Source of the DNA: Ignavibacteria bacterium
GTDB taxonomy: Bacteria; Bacteroidota; Ignavibacteria; Kapaibacteriales; UBA2268
Reading direction: 5' to 3'
Assembly: GCA_016844745.1 (NCBI GenBank)
Contig: JAERMQ010000042.1
Span: forward strand, 20,057-84,056
DNA: 64,000 nucleotides
Positions 1 to 9,277 of the stretch are shown one piece after another. The stretch's first letter is position 1; each line of letters opens with the position of its first letter. The notes under the pieces were generated by a model. It was not told the origin of the DNA. It saw only the letters and a list, made by a program, of their open reading frames with translations, and did no database searches. The translations under genes were made by a program, and so were the position numbers.

Positions 1-1644
1 GTTAACCGATGCTTTATGACCTCTCAAATCGAATAATTTTTTACCGGTGTTGGCTTCCCAGATTGTTGCTAATGAATCTTTACCGGCTGTTATGATGAGG
101 CTTCCCGTGTTGCGACTGAAGTTAGCGCAATTTACTCCCTGTTTATGGTTAAAATCCATCGTTGGACCAACGTTATTGGGCCATAACTGTATTGCCCTGA
201 TTCTACATTTTGGAATTGGAAAGTTGGGTAATTTCCATTTGAAAATTAAACCGGAAATATCCCTCGTGAGTGTAGCCCATGAAGAGCCTTCGTCTGATGA
301 ATATTCCAACTGAATTATATCTTTTTTGAGTAAACCGCTCCATTTAATATCAATTGTATCATTAATTAAATATTTTTCATTACATATTGGAGAAATAATT
401 TTCAGATTTTTTTCCTTAGGAGGAATATTGGGAAAACCTCCGCTCATAAATATTTGATTTCCGTAACAAGCACTCGATTCGATATTGAGAGAGGTAAATA
501 CAATTGCCGAATCTGTAGGTTCGAACCTGACAACGATATTATGAGTATCGCCCGGAGTGAGTGTTACAGGTGAAATTATATTTCCTTGAATTATCCTGAA
601 TGCCGGATTGGCAATTGATAAGGAATTAATTGTCAGGCTCGATTTTTCCGCTTTGAGTCTCAATTTAATATCCTGATATCCACCGGGAAGTACGGGATTA
701 AAGGATATTTCTTCGGGCAGGGTGATAATAAGTGGTTTGATTGATTCCTGCAATTGAAATCGAATGTTCCCTGATATGGATAATTTAGGTATAAATATCA
801 GGACTGTCTGTTCGGAACCGCATGTAATCTCATTTTGCCAGGTAATCGAACATGGTTGACGCTCTTGGGCTAATGCCAAAACCACTTGTGCAATGGAGTC
901 TGAGGTTATATTTTCGAACCATTTTCCGTTAGTAGAATCCGCAATCTTTTTCAATTCATGGGACATTGAATTGCCTAAAGAAATGCAGAAAATCTTGATA
1001 GAATCGGATTTGGCAGCTTTAATTATACTATCGACCGAGCAATGTCCTATATTATTTGTGATAAGAACAACAGACCTTTTATATTTGCCTGTACTTGCTA
1101 TGGGTAATGCTCCCGCTGGCTCCGACAACAGTCCTTCATCGAGTATTGAACAGTTATAAGACGATAAATTGTTAATTGAGGTTAAAAGTGTATTTGTATT
1201 ATTTGTAAAATCTTCTGCTAAAAATGAGGCTTTATCAAAAGCGGTTATCGCAGTTTCGAATTTATTCTTTTTCAAACGAGTAATTAGTGCAGTGGCTAAG
1301 GATTTTGCTAATACGAAGTTATTAGGAATATTATCAAAACTTTTTTTAGCAAGGTCTAAACATATAACCATAGAAAGGTCTGAAGGTTTATTTGGACTTT
1401 TACAATAGTTTTTTTGAATTTTATAAGTTTTATTGTTTTCGGTTATAAGAAAATCAGACTCGGATAAATTGTCAATCAATTCACCCTGAGTATCAAATGC
1501 CATATATTGTGCAGTAATATTCGGAAATTTGGAAACATCTTTACCAAAAATATAGACTTGTCCTTGTGCATACAAAGATGAACAAGTTTCAATTAACACT
1601 GTTAAAAGAAAAATATATTTTATAACACCTTTAATAATAGTCAC
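1..1644 (-). CDS. Secreted VWA-like / WD40 repeat protein, 3' end cut by window edge
   Basis: An uninterrupted frame of 548 codons runs from GTG at 1644 to the left edge, so the C-terminus is missing. The first 26 residues look like a signal peptide ending in LYAQ. Residues about 88-260 resemble a von Willebrand A domain (SMVICLDLA, then SVVLITNN), but the metal site is degenerate: D97 is not followed by the usual SxS. Residues about 270-390 resemble an ASH/Hydin-type beta domain, 400-475 a fibronectin-like domain, and the last 40 or so begin WD40 repeats (DSLATIWEANTGKKLFDLRGH). GTG is chosen because no ATG lies in frame after the upstream stop; GGAAG directly abuts it. Likely periplasmic or surface scaffold; exact role unknown. 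Confidence 0.75.
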   Translation of the reverse strand, partial: MTIIKGVIKYIFLLTVLIETCSSLYAQGQVYIFGKDVSKFPNITAQYMAFDTQGELIDNLSESDFLITENNKTYKIQKNYCKSPNKPSDLSMVICLDLAKKSFDNIPNNFVLAKSLATALITRLKKNKFETAITAFDKASFLAEDFTNNTNTLLTSINNLSSYNCSILDEGLLSEPAGALPIASTGKYKRSVVLITNNIGHCSVDSIIKAAKSDSIKIFCISLGNSMSHELKKIADSTNGKWFENITSDSIAQVVLALAQERQPCSITWQNEITCGSEQTVLIFIPKLSISGNIRFQLQESIKPLIITLPEEISFNPVLPGGYQDIKLRLKAEKSSLTINSLSIANPAFRIIQGNIISPVTLTPGDTHNIVVRFEPTDSAIVFTSLNIESSACYGNQIFMSGGFPNIPPKEKNLKIISPICNEKYLINDTIDIKWSGLLKKDIIQLEYSSDEGSSWATLTRDISGLIFKWKLPNFPIPKCRIRAIQLWPNNVGPTMDFNHKQGVNCANFSRNTGSLIITAGKDSLATIWEANTGKKLFDLRGHKASVN

Positions 1645-1872
1645 TTCCGTATAATTTTTAAATAATTATTCACAAAACAATAACTGCGACCATTATTAAA
1701 CCTGTTTAACATAATTTTTGACAGCATAAAACAATATTATATCCCCCCAAACGCTTGTCAAAACACTTTTCAAACCCTAAGGTTTTTTTAATATTTCAAT
1801 TTAATAAAAATTTCTTAATTTGCTAAGTTAAAATTTACATTGAATTTGTTGAATGATGTTGATGGGTATTGA

Positions 1873-2508
1873 TTGAAGAAAAAAACTACAAGTGAAAATA
1901 AATTAATTAAACCTGATAAGATAGCACTTGAAAGAACGCTTCCAGTCGGCGAACCTGTTTTGGCAACGCCGGTTCGACCGGATTGGGACCAGCTTTATAT
2001 AACTATGTGTTACTTAGTTGGTATGCGTTCCCGGGATGAGCATACTCATGTTGGCTCTGTTATTGTTGATTCCGACAATGTGCTCGTGTCAACAGGCTAC
2101 AATTCCCTGCCAAGGAAAATCGAATCCGAACCCGGAGGTAAACGGCTTTCGCGCGAAGGGGGTGAAAAATATTTCTGGCTCGAACATGCCGAAAGAAATG
2201 CTATTTATAATGCTGCTCGCAGGGGTACTGTCCTGAAAGGATGCAAAATTTATATTCCCTGGATGCCATGTGCTGATTGCGCACGAGGTATAATCCAATG
2301 CGGTATTTCTGAGGTAATTGTCCATAAAAACGGCGAAGAATTCTACAATTCTAATACAAGCGGACAGTGGGTTGAATCCCACAGAAGAACCATGCAAATG
2401 TTCGATGAAGCAGGTGTTATTACTCGTTATGTGACATGCGATGTTATTACACCTGAAATTTATATGAATGCAGAAATTTTTAATCCGGAAAAATCTTTGA
2501 ATAATTAA
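1873..2508 (+). CDS. Deoxycytidylate (dCMP) deaminase family protein
   Basis: Zinc-dependent cytidine/deoxycytidylate deaminase fold of 211 residues. It probably converts dCMP to dUMP for thymidylate synthesis in the cytosol. The two zinc motifs are intact: H105-A-E107 (LEHAERNAI), with the glutamate acting in proton shuttling, and P132-C133-x-x-C136 (MPCADCARGI). The family signature GYNSLP is at 75-80. The start is TTG at 1873 since no ATG occurs in frame before residue 45; the first 35 residues are a poorly conserved lysine-rich tail. It begins a plus-strand run and is divergent from the VWA gene across about 230 bases. A ComEB-type or other nucleotide deaminase specificity cannot be excluded. 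Confidence 0.85.
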   Translation: MKKKTTSENKLIKPDKIALERTLPVGEPVLATPVRPDWDQLYITMCYLVGMRSRDEHTHVGSVIVDSDNVLVSTGYNSLPRKIESEPGGKRLSREGGEKYFWLEHAERNAIYNAARRGTVLKGCKIYIPWMPCADCARGIIQCGISEVIVHKNGEEFYNSNTSGQWVESHRRTMQMFDEAGVITRYVTCDVITPEIYMNAEIFNPEKSLNN

Positions 2509-2544
2509 ATAAATTGAAATAATAATATTATTAGAGTTGAAAAA

Positions 2545-4392
2545 ATGAAAATATTTTATAATCTCTTTGTTTGCAGTCTTCTTGTTACCATTTTATTTGG
2601 GTCAATTTCAAGTATGTCACAAACTCAGAAAGAAAAAGATAAACCCTTAGTCGGTGAAATGATTTATGATGTTAATCCCGATATAAATGGTTGCCAGCCG
2701 GGTGTGCTGAAAGCATCCGAAAAAAAGAAAATATTGGATTATATAAATTTTCTAAGAAAAATTCATAAGATTAAGCCTGTTGAATACGAGTTTGCCGGCG
2801 ACGACCAGGTAATGAAATCATGCCTTGTGATGGTTGCTAACGGAACCATGAGTCATAATCCATCATCCGGCTCGCAATGCTATACTCAGGCAGCTTATGA
2901 CGGAAGCAATACTTCAAATCTTTCACTTGGTTATAGCGGATTCGAATTATATTCCGAATCATTAGAAGCCGTTTACGGTTGGATGCGGGATGACAGGTCT
3001 GCAACCGGCGACCAGATGGGACATCGGCGTGCTATCATTAATCCTTTCGTAACTAAAATTGCATTCGGCAGGGCTGATGGGTATCCAAAATCCGGAACAA
3101 AGGCATTTTATACCGGACAAGCTTTGAAATATCAGGACTACACTGCTTTGTCGATTAATGACCCGAATTTGGAATTCGTTGCCTGTCCATTCGAGGATTA
3201 CCCAACAGTGTGTCAAAACAAGTCCTACTTTCTAACCTTTTCAACGATATTTGATCATTCTAACAGATGGAATAATGCTAAAGTTAATTTTTCGGGTACC
3301 AAAATTACAATGAAGGATGAATTTGACAATCAGGTTTCAATTTCAGAACAGAAATCCGACTTGGACTCATGGGGGAGTTTGCCGAACAATTTGCAATGGA
3401 AGGCAGCAGGCTTGGTTGACGGGCGCAAATATTTTGTGACAATTACTAATGTTGTTTCCAATAATACACCAAAAGATTATTCATATTGGTTCAGGCTCGG
3501 AAATGTAACTCCTACACCGGAATTTGCTCCTCCTGAATTGTTATATCCTCCGGATGCCTCTCAGGACATTCCACTCGATATTTTATTGAAATGGAATCAA
3601 TCCGTAGGGGCAACGGATTATCAGGTGCAGGTTTCCAAGCGTCTGGACTTTAAGAGTATTTTATTCGATGATACTTTGCAAACCCAGACTTATAACCTTT
3701 ATTCATTAGAATCAGGAATGTCCTATTATTGGAGAGTACAGGCTTTCAAGGATACGGCTAAGAGTGGCTGGTCAGCAGTTCGTACTTTCCGGACAAAAGC
3801 AGGCTTACCGGCAATACCTGTTATGAAGACTCCGAAAAACGATTCTATTCTTCCCTATACAAGCGTTCAATTATCATGGAATACAAGCGCTAATGCGAAG
3901 AATTACCGTGTTCAAATCAATAATAAAAGTGAATTCAACGGAGTTACTCAATTTGTATTGGATACCGAAAAAATTACAGGTACAACTCTTACTCTTCCCG
4001 GCAATGTTTTAGAGGCAGAAAAGAAATATTATTGGCGGGTAATGGGAACGAATACTCTTGGAACCGGCTCCTGGTCAACTCCATGGTCGTTTACAACAGG
4101 CGGGGTTAATTCCGTCACGGATATTTTAAATATTATTTCAGATGCGGCTATTTATCCAAATCCTGCAGAATCCAAGTCAAAAATTATGATAAACCTGAAT
4201 TATTCTGCCTTCGTTTCAATTTCGATTTATAATTTATTGGGAAGTGAGATTCAACCGGTATTTAAGGGATATTTGGAACAAGGAAAACATGAAATGATTA
4301 TCGAAAATGGCAACCTTACTCAAGGGACATATTTGCTTGGAATCAATACCGGTGGGGGAGTTGTTGTAAGAAAATTTGAGATTGTCAAGTAA
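2545..4392 (+). CDS. Secreted CAP/SCP-domain protein with T9SS C-terminal sorting domain
   Basis: 615 residues. Signal peptide at 1-26 (LFGSISSMSQ). A CAP (SCP/PR-1) domain occupies about 45-200: NFLRKIHKIKP, the histidine in NGTMSHNPSS, YSESLEAVYGW and MGHRRAIINP. Two fibronectin-III-like domains follow at about 330-420 and 425-520, both with the YYWRV strand (MSYYWRVQAF, KYYWRVMGTN). Residues 535-615 are a T9SS type A sorting domain (YPNPAES, SISIYNLLGSE, LTQGTYLLGI, final VRKFEIVK). It is therefore expected to be exported by Sec, carried over the outer membrane by T9SS and anchored or released after C-terminal cleavage. The substrate of the CAP domain is not evident. Eight bases separate it from the downstream nuclease gene. 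Confidence 0.85.
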   Translation: MKIFYNLFVCSLLVTILFGSISSMSQTQKEKDKPLVGEMIYDVNPDINGCQPGVLKASEKKKILDYINFLRKIHKIKPVEYEFAGDDQVMKSCLVMVANGTMSHNPSSGSQCYTQAAYDGSNTSNLSLGYSGFELYSESLEAVYGWMRDDRSATGDQMGHRRAIINPFVTKIAFGRADGYPKSGTKAFYTGQALKYQDYTALSINDPNLEFVACPFEDYPTVCQNKSYFLTFSTIFDHSNRWNNAKVNFSGTKITMKDEFDNQVSISEQKSDLDSWGSLPNNLQWKAAGLVDGRKYFVTITNVVSNNTPKDYSYWFRLGNVTPTPEFAPPELLYPPDASQDIPLDILLKWNQSVGATDYQVQVSKRLDFKSILFDDTLQTQTYNLYSLESGMSYYWRVQAFKDTAKSGWSAVRTFRTKAGLPAIPVMKTPKNDSILPYTSVQLSWNTSANAKNYRVQINNKSEFNGVTQFVLDTEKITGTTLTLPGNVLEAEKKYYWRVMGTNTLGTGSWSTPWSFTTGGVNSVTDILNIISDAAIYPNPAESKSKIMINLNYSAFVSISIYNLLGSEIQPVFKGYLEQGKHEMIIENGNLTQGTYLLGINTGGGVVVRKFEIVK

Positions 4393-4399
4393 GAAATAA

Positions 4400-5761
4400 A
4401 TGTCATTCGAAATAGTATTCTTAGGCGGAACCCGCGAGATAGGCGCCAACAGCGTCTATATTTGCGCAGGAGGCACGGGTATTATTATCGATGCAGGCTT
4501 ACATCCTGAAAAACGCAACCGCTCGGCATTTCCTGATTTTTCGATTATTGCAGAAAAACCAACCGATTTGCTGATATTAACTCATGCCCATACCGACCAC
4601 ATAGGCGCTATTCCGTTCGCATTGAAGTATTTTTCGCATTTACGATTATTTATGACCTATCCCACAAGGGATTTAATAGAAATAATGCTCCGCGATACAT
4701 CTAAACTACTCAAGAGTGAGATTACGTCTGAATTTCCAGCAGACGCATTATCACTTTATCAGCCCGAAACACTCGAAAGAATCAATATGTTAGCCGAAAG
4801 TTTCGATTATGGGCAAAAAATTGAATATAGAGGCAGAAGCGGTGAGAAGCAGGTTAGTATTACTCTTTTTCCGGCAGGACATATTCTTGGCTCTGCATCT
4901 GTTTTGATTGAATATGAAGGCAAAGCGCTGCTGCATACAGGCGATATTAATTTCGAGGAACAATACGTTTTACCGGGAGCCGCAATCCCGCAACATCATT
5001 TGGATTGCCTTATAACCGAATCGACAAACGCAGCCGGTAAACTGCAAAAGGATATGAAAAAAGAAGAAAAACGATTAACGAATTATATCAATAAAATTGT
5101 AGATGGCAATGGGTCGATACTGATGCCTGCATTTGCGCTGGGTAAGACTCAGGAAATGCTCAAATTACTTTATCGCCTGATGTATAAATGTACAATACCC
5201 AATCTGCCAATATATACCGGTGGCTTAGCAAAGAAAATCTCACGGGTTTATGATAAATACTGCTATACCGTGCCGATGCTGGAACCCGGTTTCGAAATTT
5301 CCGATATTCCACAGGAGAAAATTATATACGATGAGCTTTATACCGGAAAATATTTCAAAGAATCCGCAATTCTTGTCCTGCCAAGCGGAATGATGAACCG
5401 TGGAACCCTGACTCACAGACTTGCTTATGAATGGTTCCGAAGGAAAAATTTCGGAATTGCTATTGTAGGTTATCAATCGCCGGACTCTCCAGGTTCAGTT
5501 TTACTTAATTCGGAGACAGGAAAGATTTTCGAATTTGGGAGCAGGAAAGTCGAACGACGATGCAGTTTGGAGCGTTTTCGTTTTTCTTCTCATGCATCAT
5601 TTAATGGAATTTATAATTATATCCTTCAAACAAAGCCAAAGGAATTATTTATATTCCATGGCAGTGACGAATCTTGTGATGCTTTAGCAGAATCGGTATC
5701 CGATTCGAGATTACCGACAAAGATTCATGTAGCAGAGCAGGGCAGGGAGTATAGAATTTAG
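4400..5761 (+). CDS. Beta-CASP metallo-beta-lactamase fold ribonuclease (YSH1/CPSF-like)
   Basis: 453 residues. Metallo-beta-lactamase motif 2 HxHxDH is intact at 62-67 (THAHTDHIGAIP), motif 3 is FPAGHILGSAS, and motif 4 is LLHTGDINF. A beta-CASP insertion follows (MPAFALGKTQEML, LPSGMMNRG), and the C-terminal RMMBL-like segment has FRFSSHASFNG with a conserved histidine. This order is that of RNA-processing exonucleases/endonucleases of the CPSF73-like COG1236 group acting in the cytosol. No S1/KH or N-terminal RNA-binding domain is fused. Whether the substrate is mRNA, tRNA precursors or another RNA cannot be read from the sequence. Confidence 0.88.
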   Translation: MSFEIVFLGGTREIGANSVYICAGGTGIIIDAGLHPEKRNRSAFPDFSIIAEKPTDLLILTHAHTDHIGAIPFALKYFSHLRLFMTYPTRDLIEIMLRDTSKLLKSEITSEFPADALSLYQPETLERINMLAESFDYGQKIEYRGRSGEKQVSITLFPAGHILGSASVLIEYEGKALLHTGDINFEEQYVLPGAAIPQHHLDCLITESTNAAGKLQKDMKKEEKRLTNYINKIVDGNGSILMPAFALGKTQEMLKLLYRLMYKCTIPNLPIYTGGLAKKISRVYDKYCYTVPMLEPGFEISDIPQEKIIYDELYTGKYFKESAILVLPSGMMNRGTLTHRLAYEWFRRKNFGIAIVGYQSPDSPGSVLLNSETGKIFEFGSRKVERRCSLERFRFSSHASFNGIYNYILQTKPKELFIFHGSDESCDALAESVSDSRLPTKIHVAEQGREYRI

Positions 5762-5819
5762 GAAAAGAATGTGATTTTTAGCAATTAAAGTGGTAATTTG
5801 GCAACAAAAAAAAAGGGAA

Positions 5820-7118
5820 ATGCAAATTAAAAATTTTCAGAATAGAGAACTTAGCAGCGATGTGGCTGTTAAATTCCGTAAAACTACATTAGACAACGGC
5901 TTACGAATAATAACCGAAGAAATTCCTTATTCTAAATCCTTTGCTCTTGGCATTAGTATCCATGCCGGTTCCAGGGATGAGTCAAACGAATATTGCGGTG
6001 CGGCTCATTTCCTTGAACATGCTGCTTTCCGCCGAACAAATAAAAGAACCTCGAGGCAGATTGCAAGCGGCTTCGAATCTATCGGAGCTTATTCCAATGC
6101 CTATACGACGAAGGAAGTAACATGCTTTTATGCCCGAGCACTCACGCCGAATTTTCGCAAAACATTTGAAATTCTTTTCGATGTGGTATTCAATCCCGCA
6201 TTCAATAAATCAGATATTGAAAAGGAACGTACCATAATTCTCGAAGAAATCAAATCCTACGATGATGAACCGGAAGAGCTGATTTTCGATTATGCAGATA
6301 AATTGCTCTACGGCAGCCATCCTTTATCAAATCCGATTGTAGGGACTCTGGATAGTGTTGGAAAAATTGATTCCGAAGCTCTTCTGAAATTCTATAAGAA
6401 TCATTATACTCCGGGAAATATAATAATTACTTTAGCAGGCAATGTTTCGCATGACGAGCTTACTAATGAAGTCATCAAAGTTTTTGGAACAAAAAAAACA
6501 AATGGAAAGCAACAATTAACAGACTCTTCGGGTCAATCATCACAGGAGATTACCCCTTTCAAACCACAGAGATTAGAGGAAGTAAGAAGTTTTCAGCAAA
6601 CACATATATTATTAGCTAACAGAGTACCCGGTATAAATTCCCCCGATAGGTACAGGCTTGCAGTTTTGAATGTCATGTTTGGTGATGGAATGAGCAGCCG
6701 GTTGAACCAGAAATTGCGTGAGCAACATGGAATTGCATATTCGGTTTATTCCACTTTGCAACTGATGTCCGATTGTGGTGGGTTATATGTTTATATAGCT
6801 ACCGATAAAAAGAAGGCTGCGAAAGCAGAAAAGTTGCTTACTGCCGAATTTAATAAGCTTTTGGAGCAGAAATTAATTAAACCGGAATTGCAGCGCTCTA
6901 AGGAACAACTCAAATCAAATAGTATTATGGCTTTGGAGAGTTTATCGGTCAGGATGCAAAATTTATCCAAATCGGAATTTGTATTCGGGCGTCAGGAAAC
7001 AATTGATTCAATCATCGGTTCGATAGATTCGGTTTCAATGGAGCATATCGAAGAATTGATTGAAAAATACATGAACTTAAAAAATTGGCATTTTGTAATT
7101 TTTAATCCGAATAAGTGA
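5820..7118 (+). CDS. M16 family zinc peptidase (processing-protease type)
   Basis: Insulinase-family metallopeptidase. The inverted zinc motif HxxEH is present (AAHFLEHAAF) and the downstream glutamate helix reads TIILEEIKSYDDEPEE; the family sequence PLSNPIVGT follows. The C-terminal non-catalytic half has RYRLAVLNVMFGDGMSSRLNQKLREQHGIAYSVYS in two adjacent conserved blocks. At about 430 residues it is a single two-domain unit like mitochondrial processing peptidase beta and bacterial PqqL-like proteins; no signal peptide is evident, so cytosolic action is likely. Two starts are possible: GTG 5790 or ATG 5820. I prefer ATG 5820 because the extra decapeptide is lysine-rich and not family-like. 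It follows the nuclease gene by about 60 bases. Confidence 0.86.
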   Translation: MQIKNFQNRELSSDVAVKFRKTTLDNGLRIITEEIPYSKSFALGISIHAGSRDESNEYCGAAHFLEHAAFRRTNKRTSRQIASGFESIGAYSNAYTTKEVTCFYARALTPNFRKTFEILFDVVFNPAFNKSDIEKERTIILEEIKSYDDEPEELIFDYADKLLYGSHPLSNPIVGTLDSVGKIDSEALLKFYKNHYTPGNIIITLAGNVSHDELTNEVIKVFGTKKTNGKQQLTDSSGQSSQEITPFKPQRLEEVRSFQQTHILLANRVPGINSPDRYRLAVLNVMFGDGMSSRLNQKLREQHGIAYSVYSTLQLMSDCGGLYVYIATDKKKAAKAEKLLTAEFNKLLEQKLIKPELQRSKEQLKSNSIMALESLSVRMQNLSKSEFVFGRQETIDSIIGSIDSVSMEHIEELIEKYMNLKNWHFVIFNPNK

Positions 7119-7170
7119 TAATATATTATTAATTTACAGTTATAGGTAGATTTCAATTAAAAGATTAGAA

Positions 7171-7250
7171 GAAAAACCCCCTAACCCCCTTTGAAAAAGG
7201 TGGAATAACAAATTCCCACTTTTTCAAAGAGGGTTAGGGGGTTTTTCTTC
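7171..7250. repeat. GC-rich inverted repeat, family 1 copy a
   Basis: A near-perfect inverted repeat between M16 and HIT genes: GAAAAACCCCCTAACCCCC on the left is answered by GGGTTAGGGGGTTTTTC on the right around a 20-base AT-rich centre. The same arms recur at 25229-25306, 35231-35310 and in an extended form at 48816-48948. It could fold as a long RNA hairpin and may end transcription, but its recurrence points to a dispersed palindromic element rather than a single-use terminator. Confidence 0.85.
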
Positions 7251-7298
7251 AATTTGTTAATAAGTAAATATTTTTAATAAATAATACTACAAATAATT

Positions 7299-7808
7299 AT
7301 GGAAACACTCTGGGCGCCATGGAGATGGCAGTACATCGATGGTTTCAAGGATGAGGGTAGTAATAAAGAAAAGGAATGTTTTTTTTGCAAAGCAGCAGAA
7401 AATCCGGCTCTAAAATCGGAATTGCTCGTAATATCACAGCAAAGCTTATCTATAGTAATGCTGAATCGATATCCTTATAACAACGGACATCTGATGATTG
7501 CTCCAAACAGGCATATAAGCGCTCTTAATGATGCTACCGATGAGGAACTTGCGCAAATCATGCTAACTTTGCCTAAATGCTGCAAAATTTTGGAAGCAGC
7601 TTATTCTCCTCATGGTTTCAATATCGGGGCAAATATCGGACGTTCATCCGGAGCGGGTGTGCCGGGGCATTTGCATTTTCATATAGTACCCCGATGGAAT
7701 GGTGATACTAATTTTATGACAGTTTTCGCCGATGTTAAGGTTGTATCGCAATCATTGGATGAGACCCAAAAGATTTTATCGCAAAAATTTGAATTATTAT
7801 CTCTTTGA
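7299..7808 (+). CDS. HIT family hydrolase/transferase
   Basis: 169 residues with the histidine triad H124-x-H126-x-H128 in GHLHFHIVPRW, and the upstream family strands MLNRYPYNNGHLMIAPNRH. An N-terminal pair of cysteines (CFFC, 27-30) belongs to the group with ETLWAPWRWQYI at the N-terminus, related to Ap4A phosphorylase-like or Ap4A hydrolase-like HIT proteins. It probably cleaves dinucleoside polyphosphates or adenylated metabolites in the cytosol. The C-terminal end overlaps the start region of the flippase gene, which suggests co-transcription. Confidence 0.88.
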   Translation: METLWAPWRWQYIDGFKDEGSNKEKECFFCKAAENPALKSELLVISQQSLSIVMLNRYPYNNGHLMIAPNRHISALNDATDEELAQIMLTLPKCCKILEAAYSPHGFNIGANIGRSSGAGVPGHLHFHIVPRWNGDTNFMTVFADVKVVSQSLDETQKILSQKFELLSL

Positions 7809-7810
7809 AA

Positions 7811-9277
7811 ATGCTCGATAAGCTGAAGAATCTTGCCTCCGATACACTAATCTATGGAATCTTTACAAATGCGGGAAGATTTCTAACTTTTTTGCTCACC
7901 CCCTTTTATACTAATTATTTGTCCGTGGATGACAATGGGGAATTAGGATTCATCTTCGCTATACTTGCTTTCCTGAGTATGATATATTCTTTCGGAATGG
8001 AATCCGCTTTTTTTAGATTTTATTCCAAAGAATCGGAAACAGACTCAAAAAAAGCATTTACTCATGCCTTTTTTACGATTATATCAATTAGTTTTGTAAT
8101 TTCAGGTTGCATATTTATTTTCTCTCCCTATATAGCGCCTTATTTCGGTGGAATGAGTAATTCGGAAGATATCATACGAATCGCAGCCATCATTCCATTT
8201 CTGGATTCCATAGTACAGATACCTTATGCTTACCTGAGATTGCGCCGCAAAGCATTGAAATTCTCTTTAACAAGATTCATACTGATTTTAATAGCAGTAA
8301 CATTCAATATTTTATTTTTGGCTGTTTTTCATTTCGGAGTTTTAGGTGTATTTCTTGCACAATTAATTTCTTCGGCTCTATGTGTATTGATTTTATTTCC
8401 GGAAATACTTAGCATGCTCCATTTTACATTTGATAAAAAGCTATTTTTTGAAATGCTTCGTTTCGGATTGCCGACATTACCCGCAAATTTAAGCGCAATA
8501 ATCCTTCAGGTAGCAGATAGAATAATTATGAAACCTATGACAAATACTCATGAACTTGGACTATACAGTATAAATTATAAACTTGGAATACCGATGATGC
8601 TTTTTGTAGCAGTGTTTGAGTATGCCTGGAAACCATTTTATTTAAGCAACTTTGAGGAGCCTGATTCAAAACGGCTTTATTCACGGATTCTGACTTATTT
8701 TACTTTTTTTGCTGCAATTATTTTTCTCGGTACGGGTTTATTCATCGAATATATAGTCCGTTTGCCGTTTATAGGAGGAAAAATAATTAATCCGGCGTAT
8801 TGGAGCGGACTCACAATAGTCCCAATTATCCTGGGTGGTTATTTTTTCAATGGTGTATTTACAAACTTAGCTGCAGGATTTCATATCACAAAAAAGACCG
8901 GATATTTACCTATTGCCGTTGGCATAGCTGCTGTTTCAAATATCATACTAAATATTGTTTTTATTCCAATCAGCGGCATCTACGGCGCTGCCTGGGCTAC
9001 ATTAGGAGCTTATTTTATCGGGGTTTGCATTCTTTATTATTATACTAAAAAAGTTTATCCCGTGGAATACGAGATTAGGCGTGTGTTGATTATAATTGCT
9101 GCAGCTCTCATCGCTTATTTTCTCGGTATGGAACTTACAAAAAATATGACTCTGTTTTATTCGGTTATTATAAGAATTTTGGCTTCAGTTCTATTCGTGG
9201 GATTAATTGTCCTGTTCGGATTTTTTAATAAACGGGAAATTCAATACTTGAAAAATTTGAGAAAATTTAAAAAATGA
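7811..9277 (+). CDS. Polysaccharide biosynthesis flippase (Wzx/MATE-like)
   Basis: About 488 residues of almost wholly hydrophobic helices, roughly 14 predicted transmembrane segments. The N-terminus SDTLIYGIFTNAGRFLTFLL and the phrase LGLYSINYKLGIPMML belong to the RfbX/Wzx polysaccharide-transporter clan. It is expected to flip undecaprenyl-linked oligosaccharide, or a similar lipid-linked sugar, across the inner membrane. The start is ATG 7811; an in-frame TTG at 7805 would overlap the HIT stop. It overlaps the following prmA by four bases. No glycosyltransferases lie next to it, so the glycan is unknown; a Wzz-like protein and ligase sit 44 kb away. Confidence 0.85.
   Translation: MLDKLKNLASDTLIYGIFTNAGRFLTFLLTPFYTNYLSVDDNGELGFIFAILAFLSMIYSFGMESAFFRFYSKESETDSKKAFTHAFFTIISISFVISGCIFIFSPYIAPYFGGMSNSEDIIRIAAIIPFLDSIVQIPYAYLRLRRKALKFSLTRFILILIAVTFNILFLAVFHFGVLGVFLAQLISSALCVLILFPEILSMLHFTFDKKLFFEMLRFGLPTLPANLSAIILQVADRIIMKPMTNTHELGLYSINYKLGIPMMLFVAVFEYAWKPFYLSNFEEPDSKRLYSRILTYFTFFAAIIFLGTGLFIEYIVRLPFIGGKIINPAYWSGLTIVPIILGGYFFNGVFTNLAAGFHITKKTGYLPIAVGIAAVSNIILNIVFIPISGIYGAAWATLGAYFIGVCILYYYTKKVYPVEYEIRRVLIIIAAALIAYFLGMELTKNMTLFYSVIIRILASVLFVGLIVLFGFFNKREIQYLKNLRKFKK

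Noticed and set aside
893..1408. Two plus-strand frames inside the first gene
   Set aside because: They are shadows of the uninterrupted minus-strand VWA/WD40 frame, which has a signal peptide and domain motifs.
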